A stretch of DNA of 64,000 nt, from the NCBI RefSeq assembly GCF_015706575.1, contig NW_024037063.1:16368927-16432926 (forward strand), given 5' to 3'. Origin of the DNA: Patiria miniata (lineage: Eukaryota > Echinodermata > Asteroidea > Valvatida > Asterinidae). Below are positions 37,151-48,098 of this stretch, piece by piece. The notes beneath the pieces were generated by a model. That model searched no databases. It saw only the letters and a program-made list of their open reading frames with translations, and was not told the origin of the DNA. Each line of letters opens with the position of its first letter. Position 1 is the first letter of the stretch. The position numbers were made by a program, and so were the translations under genes.

Positions 37151-38218
37151 TAGCTGGAGTTACCCTAGTCCGAGTAACTTGGACCCAACTTATCGCCTTT
37201 TTAAAAATTTGGACATGGTCTGGCGATAGTAGTCCAAATTTTTAAAAAGGCGATAAGTTGGGTCCAAGTTACTCGGACTAGAGTTACCCAGCCCTGAGTT
37301 TTATCATTGGGTTGTCATCTAGGGCTGGAGCGAGTTTTTCTCGTAACTTGTAGTATAGGCAAAAATTTTTGGAAAATGTTCAATTTTGTCCCCGTTACAC
37401 ACTAATTGCAACTGCAACTCACCCCAAACTTGCCTGGAATAACCATTACACAGGTCCTTGAAGTAAAAAACGATCCACAATGAAGATTCAGCCTACAATT
37501 GCAGTGAAAACAGGAGGAATAACCGCTAACTTGACAACCTTGCTGGATTGGCCAGGACCGCAATTGGTTTGTGCACAAAAAAATTGTGTACAATGAATGG
37601 CGGTCGATTAACAGGCACAGAGAGCGATCGCTGTCAACTACTCGTTTTTGCCGGCTGCGCTGGCTGTTGGCGCATGACGTCACGCGGAAGCGTAACACCC
37701 GATGACTGTTTCATGCACTAATATAAGGTTTACCACTCGCATCACAGCTTTGGTACTGGAACCGCAACCAATAGTGCATGAAACAGTCATCGGGTGTTAC
37801 GCTTCCGCGTGACGTCATGCGCCAACAGCCAGCGCAGCCGGCAAAACCGAGTAGTTGACAGCGATCGCTCTCTGTGCCTGTTAATCGACCGCCATTCATT
37901 GTACACAATTTTTTTTGTGCACAAACCAATTGCGGTCCTGGCCAATCCAGCAAGGTTGTCAAGTTAGCGGTTATTCCTCCTGTTTTCACTGCAATTGTAG
38001 GCTGAATCTTCATCGTGGATCGTTTTTTACTTCAAGGACCTGTGTAATGGTTATTCCAGGCAAGTTTGGGGTGAGTTGCAGTTGCAATTAGTGTGTAACG
38101 GGGACAAAATTGAACATTTTCCAAATTTTTTTGCCTATACTACAAGTTACGAGAAAAACTCGCTCCAGCCCTAGATGACAACCCAATGATAAAACTCAGG
38201 GCTGGGTAACTCCAGCTA
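37151..38218. mobile_element. Long-TIR fold-back element with 9-bp target duplication (Mutator-like architecture)
   Basis: The termini are TAGCTGGAGTTACCC and its inverse GGGTAACTCCAGCTA, with flanks TCCAAAAGC at 37142-37150 and 38219-38227: a perfect 9-bp target duplication. Apart from a 124-bp nested insertion in the left arm, the arms (37151-37720 and 37772-38218) are nearly identical inverted repeats of about 446 bp with a 51-bp loop. They are long and GC-moderate, containing GCGCATGACGTCACGCGGAA and CAGCCAGCGCAGCCGGCAAA-type segments. Long TIRs and 9-bp duplications are features of Mutator-like elements. The superfamily assignment is inferred because there is no transposase. Confidence 0.85.
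37166..37280. mobile_element. 115-bp hairpin MITE nested in the left arm, 9-bp target duplication
   Basis: It begins TAGTCCGAGTAACTTGGACC and ends with the inverse, CCAAGTTACTCGGACTA, with inner arms CAACTTATCGCCTTTTTAAA. It is flanked by GAGTTACCC at 37157-37165 and 37281-37289. Relatives lie at about 54595-54703 and 56510-56640. Confidence 0.85.
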
Positions 38219-38653
38219 TCCAAAAGCCATTAATCAGAATGCTGACCCTTGAAAAAAGAGCATGCCAGAAGGTAGCTTGAGTAACTCCAGCTGACATGCT
38301 CCATATTCATTCACATGTAACGCTGGAGGCATAACCTGTTCGTTAAAATGTGGTACTGGTAGCAAGAGACCCTAAAAAAATGGCCTCTCAAAAATTGTTC
38401 ATTTTCACCTCTAATATCCCACCCCAGATTTCATTTACATACCTCATAGGATGGAACGCCGTATTATCGCGGTACTTATCACGTTTCTCGTTCGGAATAG
38501 AGTTTACCCACTAACCTTCCAGAATTGTCCTGTCTTATGTGTAGTATAACTCTTCCTTTTTAAATTAATATAAAAAAATCTGACGGGTGGTGTGGTTTAT
38601 TCCGTGTACGATGCCTGTGAAAATAGACATGCGCGGCGTGTGCGAACGGAGGT
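38219..38653. other. Unassigned spacer with a lone TAGCTTGAG terminus
   Basis: The segment at about 38273-38310 (TAGCTTGAGTAACTCCAGCT, GACATGCTCCATATTCATTC) equals the left end of the element at 40652-42202 followed directly by its inner flank, probably a remnant. CGTATTATCGCGGTAC at 38460 resembles the terminus of the next element. Confidence 0.5.
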
Positions 38654-39330
38654 GGACTCCCTATTATCGCGGTATGCGGGAAGTGGTTTTTATAATGATC
38701 CCAACTTTTTTGTTCATAGTTTATCTTTGACCAAAACACCCCTGAATAAAGTCTGATATTTTCCCTGTAACGTTCAAGTTGATTAAAGACAAATTTTCTG
38801 CAGGATGATTTCTTAAGACCCTGCCCTTCCCCCGAAAAAAGAACACAAATCCCTGAGGCAAGTCTACTGATCGGCGATTGAGGGTGCCATTCACTTTACA
38901 CGGTGTGCTTGTTTTATTTTCGCTAACGCGCGGTGCTTATTTTGATCCCGTAAAAGTTGTTACGATTTCGCGCTGCAAATATCGTCGTTCGACTTCATTT
39001 TACAATTGCAGCTGAAGAATGGGAACCAGACAATGGAACTTTCATGGACAGAGCGCAATTAAAGATTTATGTTAAAATATAAACGGTACCTTTTAGCAGA
39101 CACGGTGAGGGAACATTTTGCAAGTTTTGGAAAAAGTTAATATTTATTAAAATCGTTACTAAATCCCAAAAGACACAACATTTTTTAATCGTCCTTTTTA
39201 TACAACTCGGTAGAAAATCCTTGATGACTGGTGAACTGGATAAAAATCACCACTTGAAGGAGTTTTGACACTGTAAAAAGAGAAATTTCCCATGCCGCGA
39301 TAATAGGGATGCCGCGATAATAGGGAGTCC
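38654..39330. mobile_element. TIR element, GGACTCCCTATTATCGCGG ends
   Basis: GGACTCCCTATTATCGCGG at 38654 is mirrored by CCGCGATAATAGGGAGTCC ending at 39330, with a second CCGCGATAATAGGGATG just inside the right end. The 677-bp interior has no transposase-like ORF. Target duplication was not resolved. Confidence 0.7.
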
Positions 39331-39574
39331 GACTATACATTCAGCAGTCATTTATGAAGCCTAATGATCGACTTGAAACAGACCACAAAAAAAAATGTGA
39401 AAAATCTTGACGATTTCGGTGGCTTGTCCGTGAAAAAACGCCAGTTCCAACGGCTATCGTCCATTTTGTTTTGCTAATTATGTGAATGTATGCATCACGT
39501 GATGACATCGAAACAAATCTGCGCGCGCGATGTATGTGGGTACCACACCACTTTCAGGCGCCGCAAGTAAGTTC

Positions 39575-40525
39575 AATTTTCGTCTGGTGCCTTGTCGTGG
39601 AGAGCATTCTCATTGTCTTGCTTTCCGCGACAACGCACTTACGATCCGGACAAAAGGAATAGCCAGAAGGTAGACCCGTGAACATGGCTTGTAAACTACG
39701 CCACGCTCTTGTACATGTTCGAACCAAGCGAAATCGTCCTTCCGTGACAAAGACTGAACATTGCCTTACCGTGTGATAAGTATTCACATATCAAGCTTTC
39801 TTGAACATGTTGAAATCCGCTTTTACGCCAAATCTGGCATCCAAACGAAATTCGAGGTAAAATCTGGCAAAGATCTCGATGTCGAAGAAGAAGTCCTGCA
39901 ACCTCCTCTGATGCATGTGAATTACTACCTGATAAATGCTGCGGATAATTTGGTATCGCACTGACGCTCCGGGCATTCCTTTTGTCCGGATTGTAAGTGC
40001 GATGCAAAATTATTAGCTGCGTTTATCACGTGGCCTCGTTATTGGCCAATCAGACGCCGCCTATCATATGCGCCACATGAAGCAGACGGGTAGCTCGGAG
40101 GGCTCCGATAATTTTGCACGCAAATGACCCTGGGTACTCGTCCAGGGTCATTTGTCTGGGTCACTTGTCAGGTTAAAATCTAATTTCTACACGTTCGTAT
40201 GGGTCTTCATTGATGGCAAATTTCGTCGAAATGACACATCCTGAACATGCGGTAAGGCAACTTTAGATTTCTAGGTGAGTACTCAACATCCATACGAAAT
40301 TATGTATGGCGGATCGATTTCACTAGGTTCCAAAATACACAACAGCGTGGCGTTGTATACATCGCCATGTTCACGGGTCTAGCCAGAAGGTAGACCCGTG
40401 AAAGTGGCTTGTAAACTACGCCACGCTCTTGTACATGTTCAAACCAAGCGAAATCGTCCTTCCGTGACAAAGACTGAACATTGCCTTACCGTGTGATAAG
40501 TATTCACATATCAAGCTTTCTTGGG
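39575..40525 (+). repeat. Dispersed repeat R1 with a 145-bp direct duplication
   Basis: A 144-145-bp segment, AGCCAGAAGGTAGACCCGTG through TATCAAGCTTTCTTG, occurs at 39660-39804 and again at 40381-40525 with very few differences. Between them lie GGTATCGCACTGACGCTCCG and GCTCGGAGGGCTCCGATAAT, words shared with the other R1 copies (42670-43745 and 47400-47880). Inverted words CACTGACGCTCCGGGCA and GTCCGGA-TAAGTGCGAT suggest short internal hairpins. There is no ORF of note. Confidence 0.7.
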
Positions 40526-40651
40526 TAATTCTTACTTTTAAGGACACCTCTATTTTTTACGAGTTCTGTTCAAAACTGACTTTTGCAGATGACTGTCCAG
40601 TACCAAAGTGACTTTTGCAGGCGAAGGCAGTCTTTTTCCTTCATATAAACT

Positions 40652-42202
40652 TAGCTTGAGTAACTCCAGCTGACATGCTCATAGTCCGAAAATTTGTGAC
40701 TCTCAATACTGTGTATGAGAGTCCCAAAACTTAAGGTATCCATATTGTGCAAAAGTTTGTGCTGCATAATAAAACCAGTGTGAATCAAATGTGCAAGCTT
40801 CTTACTCACTACAGTTTCTTCAATAATCCCTGAAACTTTTACCTCGCAAAGTTGCTATTGTGAGCATTGCCTCACCAAAAATTCAGCTTTTAATTCTAAT
40901 TTTACAGAGAGTTATCAAAATCCAAAGATGAGACATCATGTTGATGTGTGCTGCAATGCATTGTGCAAAAAGACTCCTCAGCTACAACATTTTCATCGTG
41001 TAGATAAAACAGCAGCCTCTTGTTGCTCAGAGTGAATTCAGAATGTTTCATTTTTTAACAGAGGGCGCTATGTTCTTTTGGCCATCGATTAAAAAACCAG
41101 TAAGCTGCAAGGCACTAAGTGCATCTACCCAGAATACCTTGTAAATCACATGCACGTCTCCAGATCGTGGAGAATGACATGGATGGTTTTTGAACTGCCA
41201 AAAACCTGCCTTAAAATTGGATTTAAGGTCTCAAATTTCGCAGGTGACATGCTTGCAACTAAAGCATTTTGATGTTTGTGTTTTTTTATACACCATTCGG
41301 CTAATTAATGCCCACGCATTAATTAGCCGAATGGTGTATAAAAAAACGTCAGTAGTAATTTTGCACGTTTTCATGCACTCACGGTCCCAGTCTGACATGC
41401 TCATATTCATGAATGTCAGACAAGTCGACCGTTGAGACAACTCGACTCGGGACAAGTCGACCGTTGAGACAACTCGACCGTTGAGACAACTCGACTCGGG
41501 ACAACTCGCCCGTTGAGACAGCTCGACTTAATGGAAATGTATACACGTGGAGCGGAAAAAGTTGCATTTTTTATAAATCTGTGGTAGGACCGGTCCCGGG
41601 CACGGCGCGGACTTGATGCACAGAGGGCGCTCCGATACGGTGGCCATAGCTTCGGGCCGGCGCACCGGCGCCCGCAAGGACCGGGCCCGGCTCGGCATGC
41701 GGGCACGTCGACCGGCGCGGCAAGTGGGCGCACAGGCCCGGCAAAGACGATGCCACCGTGCACGCGCGCTACGGCCACGTTGACCGGGGATAAGTGCGCG
41801 CACAGAGCCAGGCAAAAACGATGTCACCGTGCACGGTACTGACAAGTTGACTCGGGATGCGCGCATGCACATGCCCGGCAAAAACGAACAATGTGCAAGG
41901 ACAATCACACTGCGCTATTTCGGCTCTGTTATACTCAACAAAAAAACTCCCAAACGGCGATCAGCCGCCGTCAACATCCCCGGTACTATCCCAAAACTAG
42001 GCTCAAAAACATGAGAGTCGACTTGTCTCAACGGTCGACTTGTCTTTCCATTTATCGCACATACGGTCGAGTTGTCTCAACGGTCGATTTGTCTCAATGG
42101 TCGACTTGTCCCGAGTCGAGTTGTCTCAACGGTCGACTTGTCTGACCCCCATATTCATTCACATGTAGAATATGAGCATGTCAGCTGGAGTTACTCAAGC
42201 TA
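40652..42202. mobile_element. TIR element with 9-bp target duplication, TAGCTTGAG ends
   Basis: The left end TAGCTTGAGTAACTCCAGCT plus GACATGCTC is mirrored at 42173-42202. The flanks are a perfect 9-bp duplication ATATAAACT (40643-40651 and 42203-42211). The ends resemble those of 37151-38218 (TAGCTGGAGTTACCC), so they probably belong to one family. The interior holds the segment shared with 28506-29215 and a nested hAT-like element (41411-42150). Confidence 0.85.
41411..42150. mobile_element. hAT-like element with TCGACCGTTGAGACAAC arrays
   Basis: The ends are GTCAGACAAGTCGACCGTTG (left) and its inverse (right). The flanks CATATTCAT at 41402-41410 and 42150-42158 indicate an 8-9-bp target duplication. 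Arrays of AAGTCGACCGTTGAGACA/ACTCGACTCGGGACAAGTCG lie at 41415-41525 and, inverted, at 42010-42145. The core (41575-41830) is strongly GC-rich. It shares words such as TGTCACCGTGCAC and TTGACCGG with 31120-31180 of the element at 30136-31557. The GC-rich ORFs are not supported as genes. Confidence 0.8.
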
Positions 42203-42299
42203 ATATAAACTCATGTTAGTTGTAATTTTGAAAGCACTTTCAAAGAAAATGTGACTTTCCTACCTTTTTTCACAGTCAGACGTGCATGTTGTAGTTCTC

Positions 42300-42425
42300 A
42301 CACGCGTGAAAGCCCTACATAATGAAAGCCCGATGCTGATTGGCTGCTACAAAAAATAATTAAGATGTTTATTTTTTATCAGCCAATCAGCATCGAGCTT
42401 TCATCGCATCGAGCTTTCACGTTTG
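42300..42425. repeat. Hairpin: CGATGCTGATTGGCTG inverted repeat
   Basis: GAAAGCCCGATGCTGATTGG is mirrored by CAGCCAATCAGCATCGAGC around a 40-bp AT-rich loop. It is probably a small MITE. Confidence 0.6.
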
Positions 42426-42669
42426 CCATCTTGGTTTTTGAGTCTGTTTTCTGGTTGTCATCGTCGTCTTTTACCCCTGAATTTCCATAGATCAAAGCCC
42501 TGCCCTCTTTCCACAAAATTAAACCTGCTGATATTCAAGAAGGTGTCATTGCCAATTGTTCAGATGTGCCAAGAAATATCAGAATGTCAATTTTGAGTGT
42601 CATTTAGTCAACTGTTTTGGTGAGTCTTTCCCTTCCTATATAGGAACGGGGTCCTAAAAGTACGGATTA

Positions 42670-43745
42670 CCCTTTCTTGAACATGTTGAAATCTGCTTTT
42701 ACGCCAAATCTGGCATTTAAACGATATTCGAGGTAAAATCTGGCAAGATCTCGACGTCCTGCAACCTCCTCCGATCATGCATGTGATTTACCACGTGATA
42801 CATGCTGCAGATAATTTGGTATCGCACTGACGCTCCGGGCACTCCTGATGTCCGATTAATAAGTGCGATTCCAAATTATTAGATGAAAAAAAGTAAGACT
42901 GCTGCAAACTGCTTACTGACTGGATGGACCTGAAATATATAAATCTAAAAATTAATGTGGCCTGACGTTGCGAACTTAGCAAGTTCTTCTTCAGAGGCTA
43001 AAACAGAAATGACAGAGGTACATACATTAACATGGGGGTGCACACAAACATGCAGGGCTGAAAGAAGAAACACAAAAGGAGGATTAGGTGGGAAAGGTGT
43101 GGAAAGATGCAGGGGAGGGTGGATGAGAGAACAAAGAAACAAAGGGAGATGGCAAACCACAAGGGGTCTGGTATGAACAGGGGAGGGACCAGAAAGGGGA
43201 AGGATCAAAGGTCACAGGGAGTGGGAACGGACAAAAGAGTGTGAGAGTGAAGGGGGATGATGTGGGGGGGGGGGGGAAGTTTACCCATCTTCCCCCATCT
43301 TTCATCCCTTTCCACCTCCATACTGTTTCTCCCCCCCCCCTTTTGTGTTTCTTCTTTCAGCCCTGCATGTTTGTGTGCACCCCCATGTTAATGTATGTAC
43401 CTATGACTTTTAGCCTCTGAAGAAGAACATGCTAAGTTCGCAACGTCAGGCCACATTAATTTTTAGATTCCAAATTATTAGCTACGTTTATCACGTGGTC
43501 TCGTTATTGGCCAATCAGACGCCGCCTATCATATGCACCACATGAAGCAGACGGGTAGCTCGGAGGGCTCCGATAATTTTACACGCAAATGACCCTGGGT
43601 ACTCGTCCAGGGTCATTTGTCAGGGTCACTTGTCAGGTTAAAATCTAATTTCTACACGTTCGTATGGGTCTTCATTGATTGCAAATTTCGTCGAAAATGA
43701 CACATCCTGAACACGCGGGAAGGCAAATTTAGATTTCTAGGTGAG
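42670..43745 (+). repeat. Dispersed repeat R1, split by a 584-bp insertion
   Basis: R1 words (ACATGTTGAAATCTGCTTTT, GGTATCGCACTGACGCTCCG, CATATGCACCACATGAAGCA, GTATGGGTCTTCATTGATT) run through this segment, interrupted at 42883-43466. It is in the same orientation as the copy at 39575. Confidence 0.75.
42883..43466. mobile_element. Fold-back insertion with 15-bp direct flanks
   Basis: The segment is bounded by ATTCCAAATTATTAG at 42868-42882 and 43467-43481. Most of it is an inverted repeat: CTAAAAATTAATGTGGCCTG at 42945 onward and its complement ending at 43466, arms of about 135 bp (through CATGGGGGTGCACACAAACA), with a purine-rich centre and C/G runs near 43260 and 43330. 62 bp of extra sequence lie left of the left arm. 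No protein is encoded. Confidence 0.75.
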
Positions 43746-43784
43746 TCAAAGTGATTGAACGAACCGACAGCTTTAAAGGTCATA

Positions 43785-46700
43785 TAGTCCGGTTCACAAT
43801 GTACTAAATCCAAGTTTCGTTGGGATTTTTTGGGGATTAGGTAAACTATACATTTTTGGAAAGCTTAGGGTCTACTGAACCCAAAAACCAATGTTTCAAT
43901 TTTTTCAAAGGTCATCTTGGCCGCCATCTTGGATTTTCAAAATGAGGGCATTTTTAGCTCTTTTTCCCTGATGATTTGGCTTGTTGCATACATTTTAAAG
44001 GGAATGAAACTCACTGGAGCCTGTTTTCACAAGTATTTGACACAAAAGAAAAGTATTTCCTCATAATTAAAGACAAAAACAGTCTATTTTTACGAACGTT
44101 GCCAACGGTTACCATGGCAACTGATTATAAAAAGTGCTTTTCATAATGTTGTAAGGTGTTAAACATCCAAATAAGACTAGCATTACTGTTGGACAAACAA
44201 TTTAAGGACTATGCCCGGCCCAGACATGGCAAGAAGATAACTTGACAAATGATACCCCAATGGTTGTCATATTTTTTATATAACATTAAAAGTACGGGGG
44301 TTTTGGCTAATCCGAAAATAAAACGCTATGTGCAGACGTTTCAAGAATTCACTTTGAACCAATATGATCATTTTGATCAACTGTAGTGATTAAGGAAATC
44401 CAACATGGCTGCAATGACTGTTTCTCTCTTTTTTTTGGGGGGGGGGTTACTGTTTTGGCAGAACTTACGAGAGGAAATCCAAAAGTACACGTAGTACCAA
44501 TATTAACAGCAATTAAGTTTGGCTCAGTAACTTAAATTGTTTTCAACCAAATCACTAATAATGATGATTTGTACCCCAAAAGTAGTTAACTCCCTCCCCC
44601 AGTGGTAACCTTGATGTAATGTGGACATTTACTGTTTTTAACCCGCAAAATGAGTTGTAAAAAATGCGCTTTTGTGGTGGCTTCGGCATAACCAAAATGA
44701 AGTATTTTTCGCAGGCCAACTACCATTACTCCTAATTTAAACCCCCTAGTACTTCGTCAGGACTACCCTGCTAAATCCAACAAAGTCCAACCCGAGTTTC
44801 CTGCTCAATCCATTGTGCCTTATTTTCAGTTGTTTGGTGAATCCACCGGAGTCCAACATGATGTTATAATGCGGTTCAGTTGCCTACTAAATCCAACATT
44901 TTGCATGAGGAATGTTCACAAGGGGTTAACTGCTCAATCAGTCGAGCAGGCTCCATTGGGTATGTGACATAGTTGGATCCTGTTGGATTCAGCAGGGTTT
45001 GGGTAGGACCATCGACAGAAGAAAATTACGATGGAACCAAAATCCAACCCCCCCCCCCCCCCTTGGTGCCACAAGAAACCCGAAATACTCGGGTCTTCAT
45101 AGGGTCTTGATAGGATAAGGTACCTCTTATCACTCTCATGGCCACTCTCATGAAGCATTGATCTTCCCTGAACTGGTCGCCAATTCCAAGCACGATGACA
45201 GAGAAACAAGATACATGTACTGCAACTAAACAGGTGTCACTTTGTGGGGTTTCTTTGCTTGAGTTATAATCCTCCCTCTCTCGGGTGTTGGAAAGCTGTC
45301 TTAATGTCAGCCAAGTCTTTGTGAACAATTACACATTGTCTAATCCGACTAAAAAGGACATTCAATCTGGACACTTGAACAGAACACTATACATTATTAA
45401 CTTCATTAGTCTTTTAGAAATCGAAGCAGAGCTGTACAGCCCCAATGATATATTAACAATTGAAATTTAATCCTTTGAAGTAATGACGGCTTCTTCGGAG
45501 CCTCCTCGTCCAACCCCATTGCTAGTACTGATGGCCTATTTCAAGTTATTTAGACACTGTCGCCTGTGGCACAATTCCATCAAATAGTGCAAAGTAGGTC
45601 TCAAGCAGTTCAACCAAGTCACCCTAGGTTTCCTGCCCATCTTTCATAGCGAAGTTGCCTTACAGTTCCGGCCGCTCCTTGCAAGAATGTTACAAGACAT
45701 CCCTGGCCTGGCCACCTGTCCAGCCATTAGCAAGTCTTCAAAATTCTGAGTTTAGTCTCCCCACGGGACCTTCTAGCTGTATGATTGCACTAGACCCCCA
45801 ATCTTGCTTTCCCCTCTTCGTAGCTCCCCTGTGATTCGCCGGCACTTTCTATTGTACACTCTTTTCTGGACTGAGATGGGGGAGATGGGGAACAATGACC
45901 TGATGGGGTCTGATGTCATTACTAAAGCCATCTGATGTTAGTGCCGCAGATCGAGTATTGTGTTGGTGCATCATCATCATCATTCTCCATATCCATCATG
46001 GGGACGTTGAGCCGTACAGACCAAGCAATCAGATGCAGACTGCCACAGCTGTTGAGCATTTGTCTTGTGGTCAACTTCCAGCTGGCGCACCCAGGTGTTG
46101 CGAGGTCGGCCCCTAGGTCTCTTTCAGGCAGTGTCAGGCTGGAGTCCACCTAGTGCGTCGACACTCATGGGCGGGCGTGTCGTCCGGTGGACGTCGGACG
46201 TGACCGAAGAGGGAATGACGCCAAGATGGTAGCACGGATATCCTGGAGACCGGAGGTCCCCATGATAGTGGTGTTGGTGACAAAGTCAGACCACCGGACA
46301 CCAAGGATGCACCAGTCAGTTCTGCATAATTAACGGACCCTTAACTTCTGGTAACTCTGTCTTCTGCTAACTCTGTTCTCTCCCTGCTATGCCGGTACAT
46401 CCATTCTTGGAAGCATAAATACATCCTCAAGACTGATCTTACTAGGAGTCATAGTTCTGCTTTATAATTCTGACTATCATAAGTCCTATACCCTCATTTG
46501 GTCAATTACCAATAACATCAGGTTTACAATGATATCGTGTGTGAGAGGTCTAAAGTGTGAACTTGGTTCTACAACGTCATGATCTTTCACATGCGCTCTC
46601 CCACTCAGGGCAGATTACCAAGACCTTAGGATTGCATAGGGACACAGGGACAAGGATTAAGGAGCAAGCACTCTGTAGTAATGACCTGTCCAGACATAGC

Positions 46701-47204
46701 TAAGGCAATACTGGTTTGAAATGGTGTCATATATTCGTTCAGAATTTGAGGCCGATGCGATGTGCACAAGGGGACACTTTATTTTACAAAATTCGGACCT
46801 ACCGTTATTGCGAAATGTCAATTTCAAACGCAGGGTGTCGTAAAATGGTAACTTTTTCATTGAATATGTATAGGATAAAGGGATAATTTGTAGTATGAAT
46901 TATAAACAAAGATAATTATAGCATCCTTTTTCTATTGAACTGAGACTCTACACATGTGCTTAGCAGTGTTATCTTCACAAGCATACCAAATTTCAATCAA
47001 ATCTGTCATGGCACGGCCAAGATCTTAGAGTGGGGGGTTGGATCCGCCCCCTTTTATCCCGTCCCCACAAAATGGCCGACATAATGGCGTCGGAAAAAAT
47101 GGAAACATTGGTTTTTGGATTCAGTAGATCATAACGTTTTCAAAAATGTATAGTTTTGCTAATCCCCATAAAACCCCAACGAAAATACATTGTGAACCCG
47201 ACTA
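43785..47204. mobile_element. 3.4-kb TIR element, TAGTCCGGTTCACAATGTA ends
   Basis: The left end TAGTCCGGTTCACAATGTA, then TTTGGGGATTAG-like, ACTATACATTTTTGG and CCAAAAACCAATGTTTC, is mirrored at 47090-47204. TIRs are about 130 bp and imperfect. A degenerate LINE 3' end (45945-46320) lies within. No transposase was recognised. Repeated phrases such as AATCCAAC and TGCTCAATC near 44770-44950 are unexplained. Target duplication is not clear. Confidence 0.65.
45945..46325 (-). pseudogene. LINE 3' end: C-terminal tail of a non-LTR reverse transcriptase
   Basis: On the minus strand, across frameshifts, the pattern reads RWSDFVTNTTIMGTSGLQDI (near 46290), SFGHVRRPPDDTPAHEC (46170), and KRPRGRPRNTWVRQLEVDHK followed by LWQSASD (46080). 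GHV-R-PDDTPAHE and RGRPRNTW are the familiar C-terminal motif of I/Jockey/CR1-like LINE ORF2 products. The domain lies after RT and marks the 3' end. The upstream RT is not present. It is a short decayed fragment inside the TIR element. Confidence 0.75.
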
Positions 47205-47399
47205 ATAGAGGCAAAATTCAAAAATAAACAGAACTTGGCTTGGCTACAAGATAAAGATGACAACGGGGACTTTGAGTCGGACACGGAGTGGCTTTTTCAC
47301 ACACAAAAAAGTCCGTTTTTTTCAAGCAGCCGTTCCGGTTTTTTTCAAGCAGACCCAGTTCCGTTTTTTTTTCAAGCAGACCCTGTGGCATCTCTGTTA

Positions 47400-47890
47400 A
47401 CTGGACAAGTACCCAAGGTCACTTGTGTGCCAAATTATTGGAGCCCTCCGAGCTACCAGTCTGCTTCATGTGATGCATATGATTGGGCGGCGTCAGATTG
47501 GCCAATCACGAGACCATGTAATAAACGCAGCTAATAATTTGGAATCGCACTTACGCTCCGGACATAAGGAGTGCCCGGAGCGTCAGTGCGATACCAAATT
47601 ATCCGCAGCATTTATCACACGGTAAATTACATGCATCAGGAGGAGGTTGCAGGACGTCGAGATCTTGCCAGATTTACCTTGAATTTCATTTAAATGCCAG
47701 ATTTGGCATAAAAGCAGCTTTCAACATGTTCAAGAAAGCTTAATATGTGAGTACTTATCACACGGTAAAGCAATGTTCAGTTTTTGTCACGGAAGGACGA
47801 TTTCGCTTGGTTCGAAATAGTACAAGAGCGTGGCGTAGTTTACAAGCCACGCATACGGGTCTAGCCAGAAGGCTGACAGAGAGAAGCCTT
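47400..47890 (-). repeat. Dispersed repeat R1, inverted copy
   Basis: Reverse-complement R1 words: GGAGCCCTCCGAGCTACCAG, GAGTGCCCGGAGCGTCAGTG, GAAAGCTTAATATGTGAGTA, ACAAGAGCGTGGCGTAG. It is colinear, inverted, with 39575-40525 but with only one copy of the 145-bp segment. Confidence 0.75.
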
Positions 47891-48033
47891 CTGATCCCAG
47901 AAGTAGCACAACTCGGTAGACACATTTGTGAGCGGTTTATCGGAATATTTTGTTCTTTTTTCAAAATTGCCGCTTATTGGGAACAATTAAAGGGGTCTTA
48001 TGGTATGTCATGAATGTGTGGATCTGTCCAGGG

Positions 48034-48098
48034 TAGCTGGAGTTACCCAGCCCTAAATTTTATCATTGATACAATGTAGGGCTGGGTAACTCCAGCCA
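48034..48098. mobile_element. 65-bp mini TIR element of the TAGCTGGAG family
   Basis: TAGCTGGAGTTACCCAGCCC at 48034 is mirrored by GGGCTGGGTAACTCCAGCCA at the right end. The flanks TGTCCAGGG and TGTCCAGGA match at 8 of 9 positions. It is essentially the two TIR tips of the element at 37151-38218 joined by 25 bp. Confidence 0.8.

Noticed and set aside
41416..41908. Overlapping GC-rich ORFs rich in Arg and Ala
   Set aside because: High GC and array sequence inflate ORF length; no domain is present and the region is the core of a transposon.
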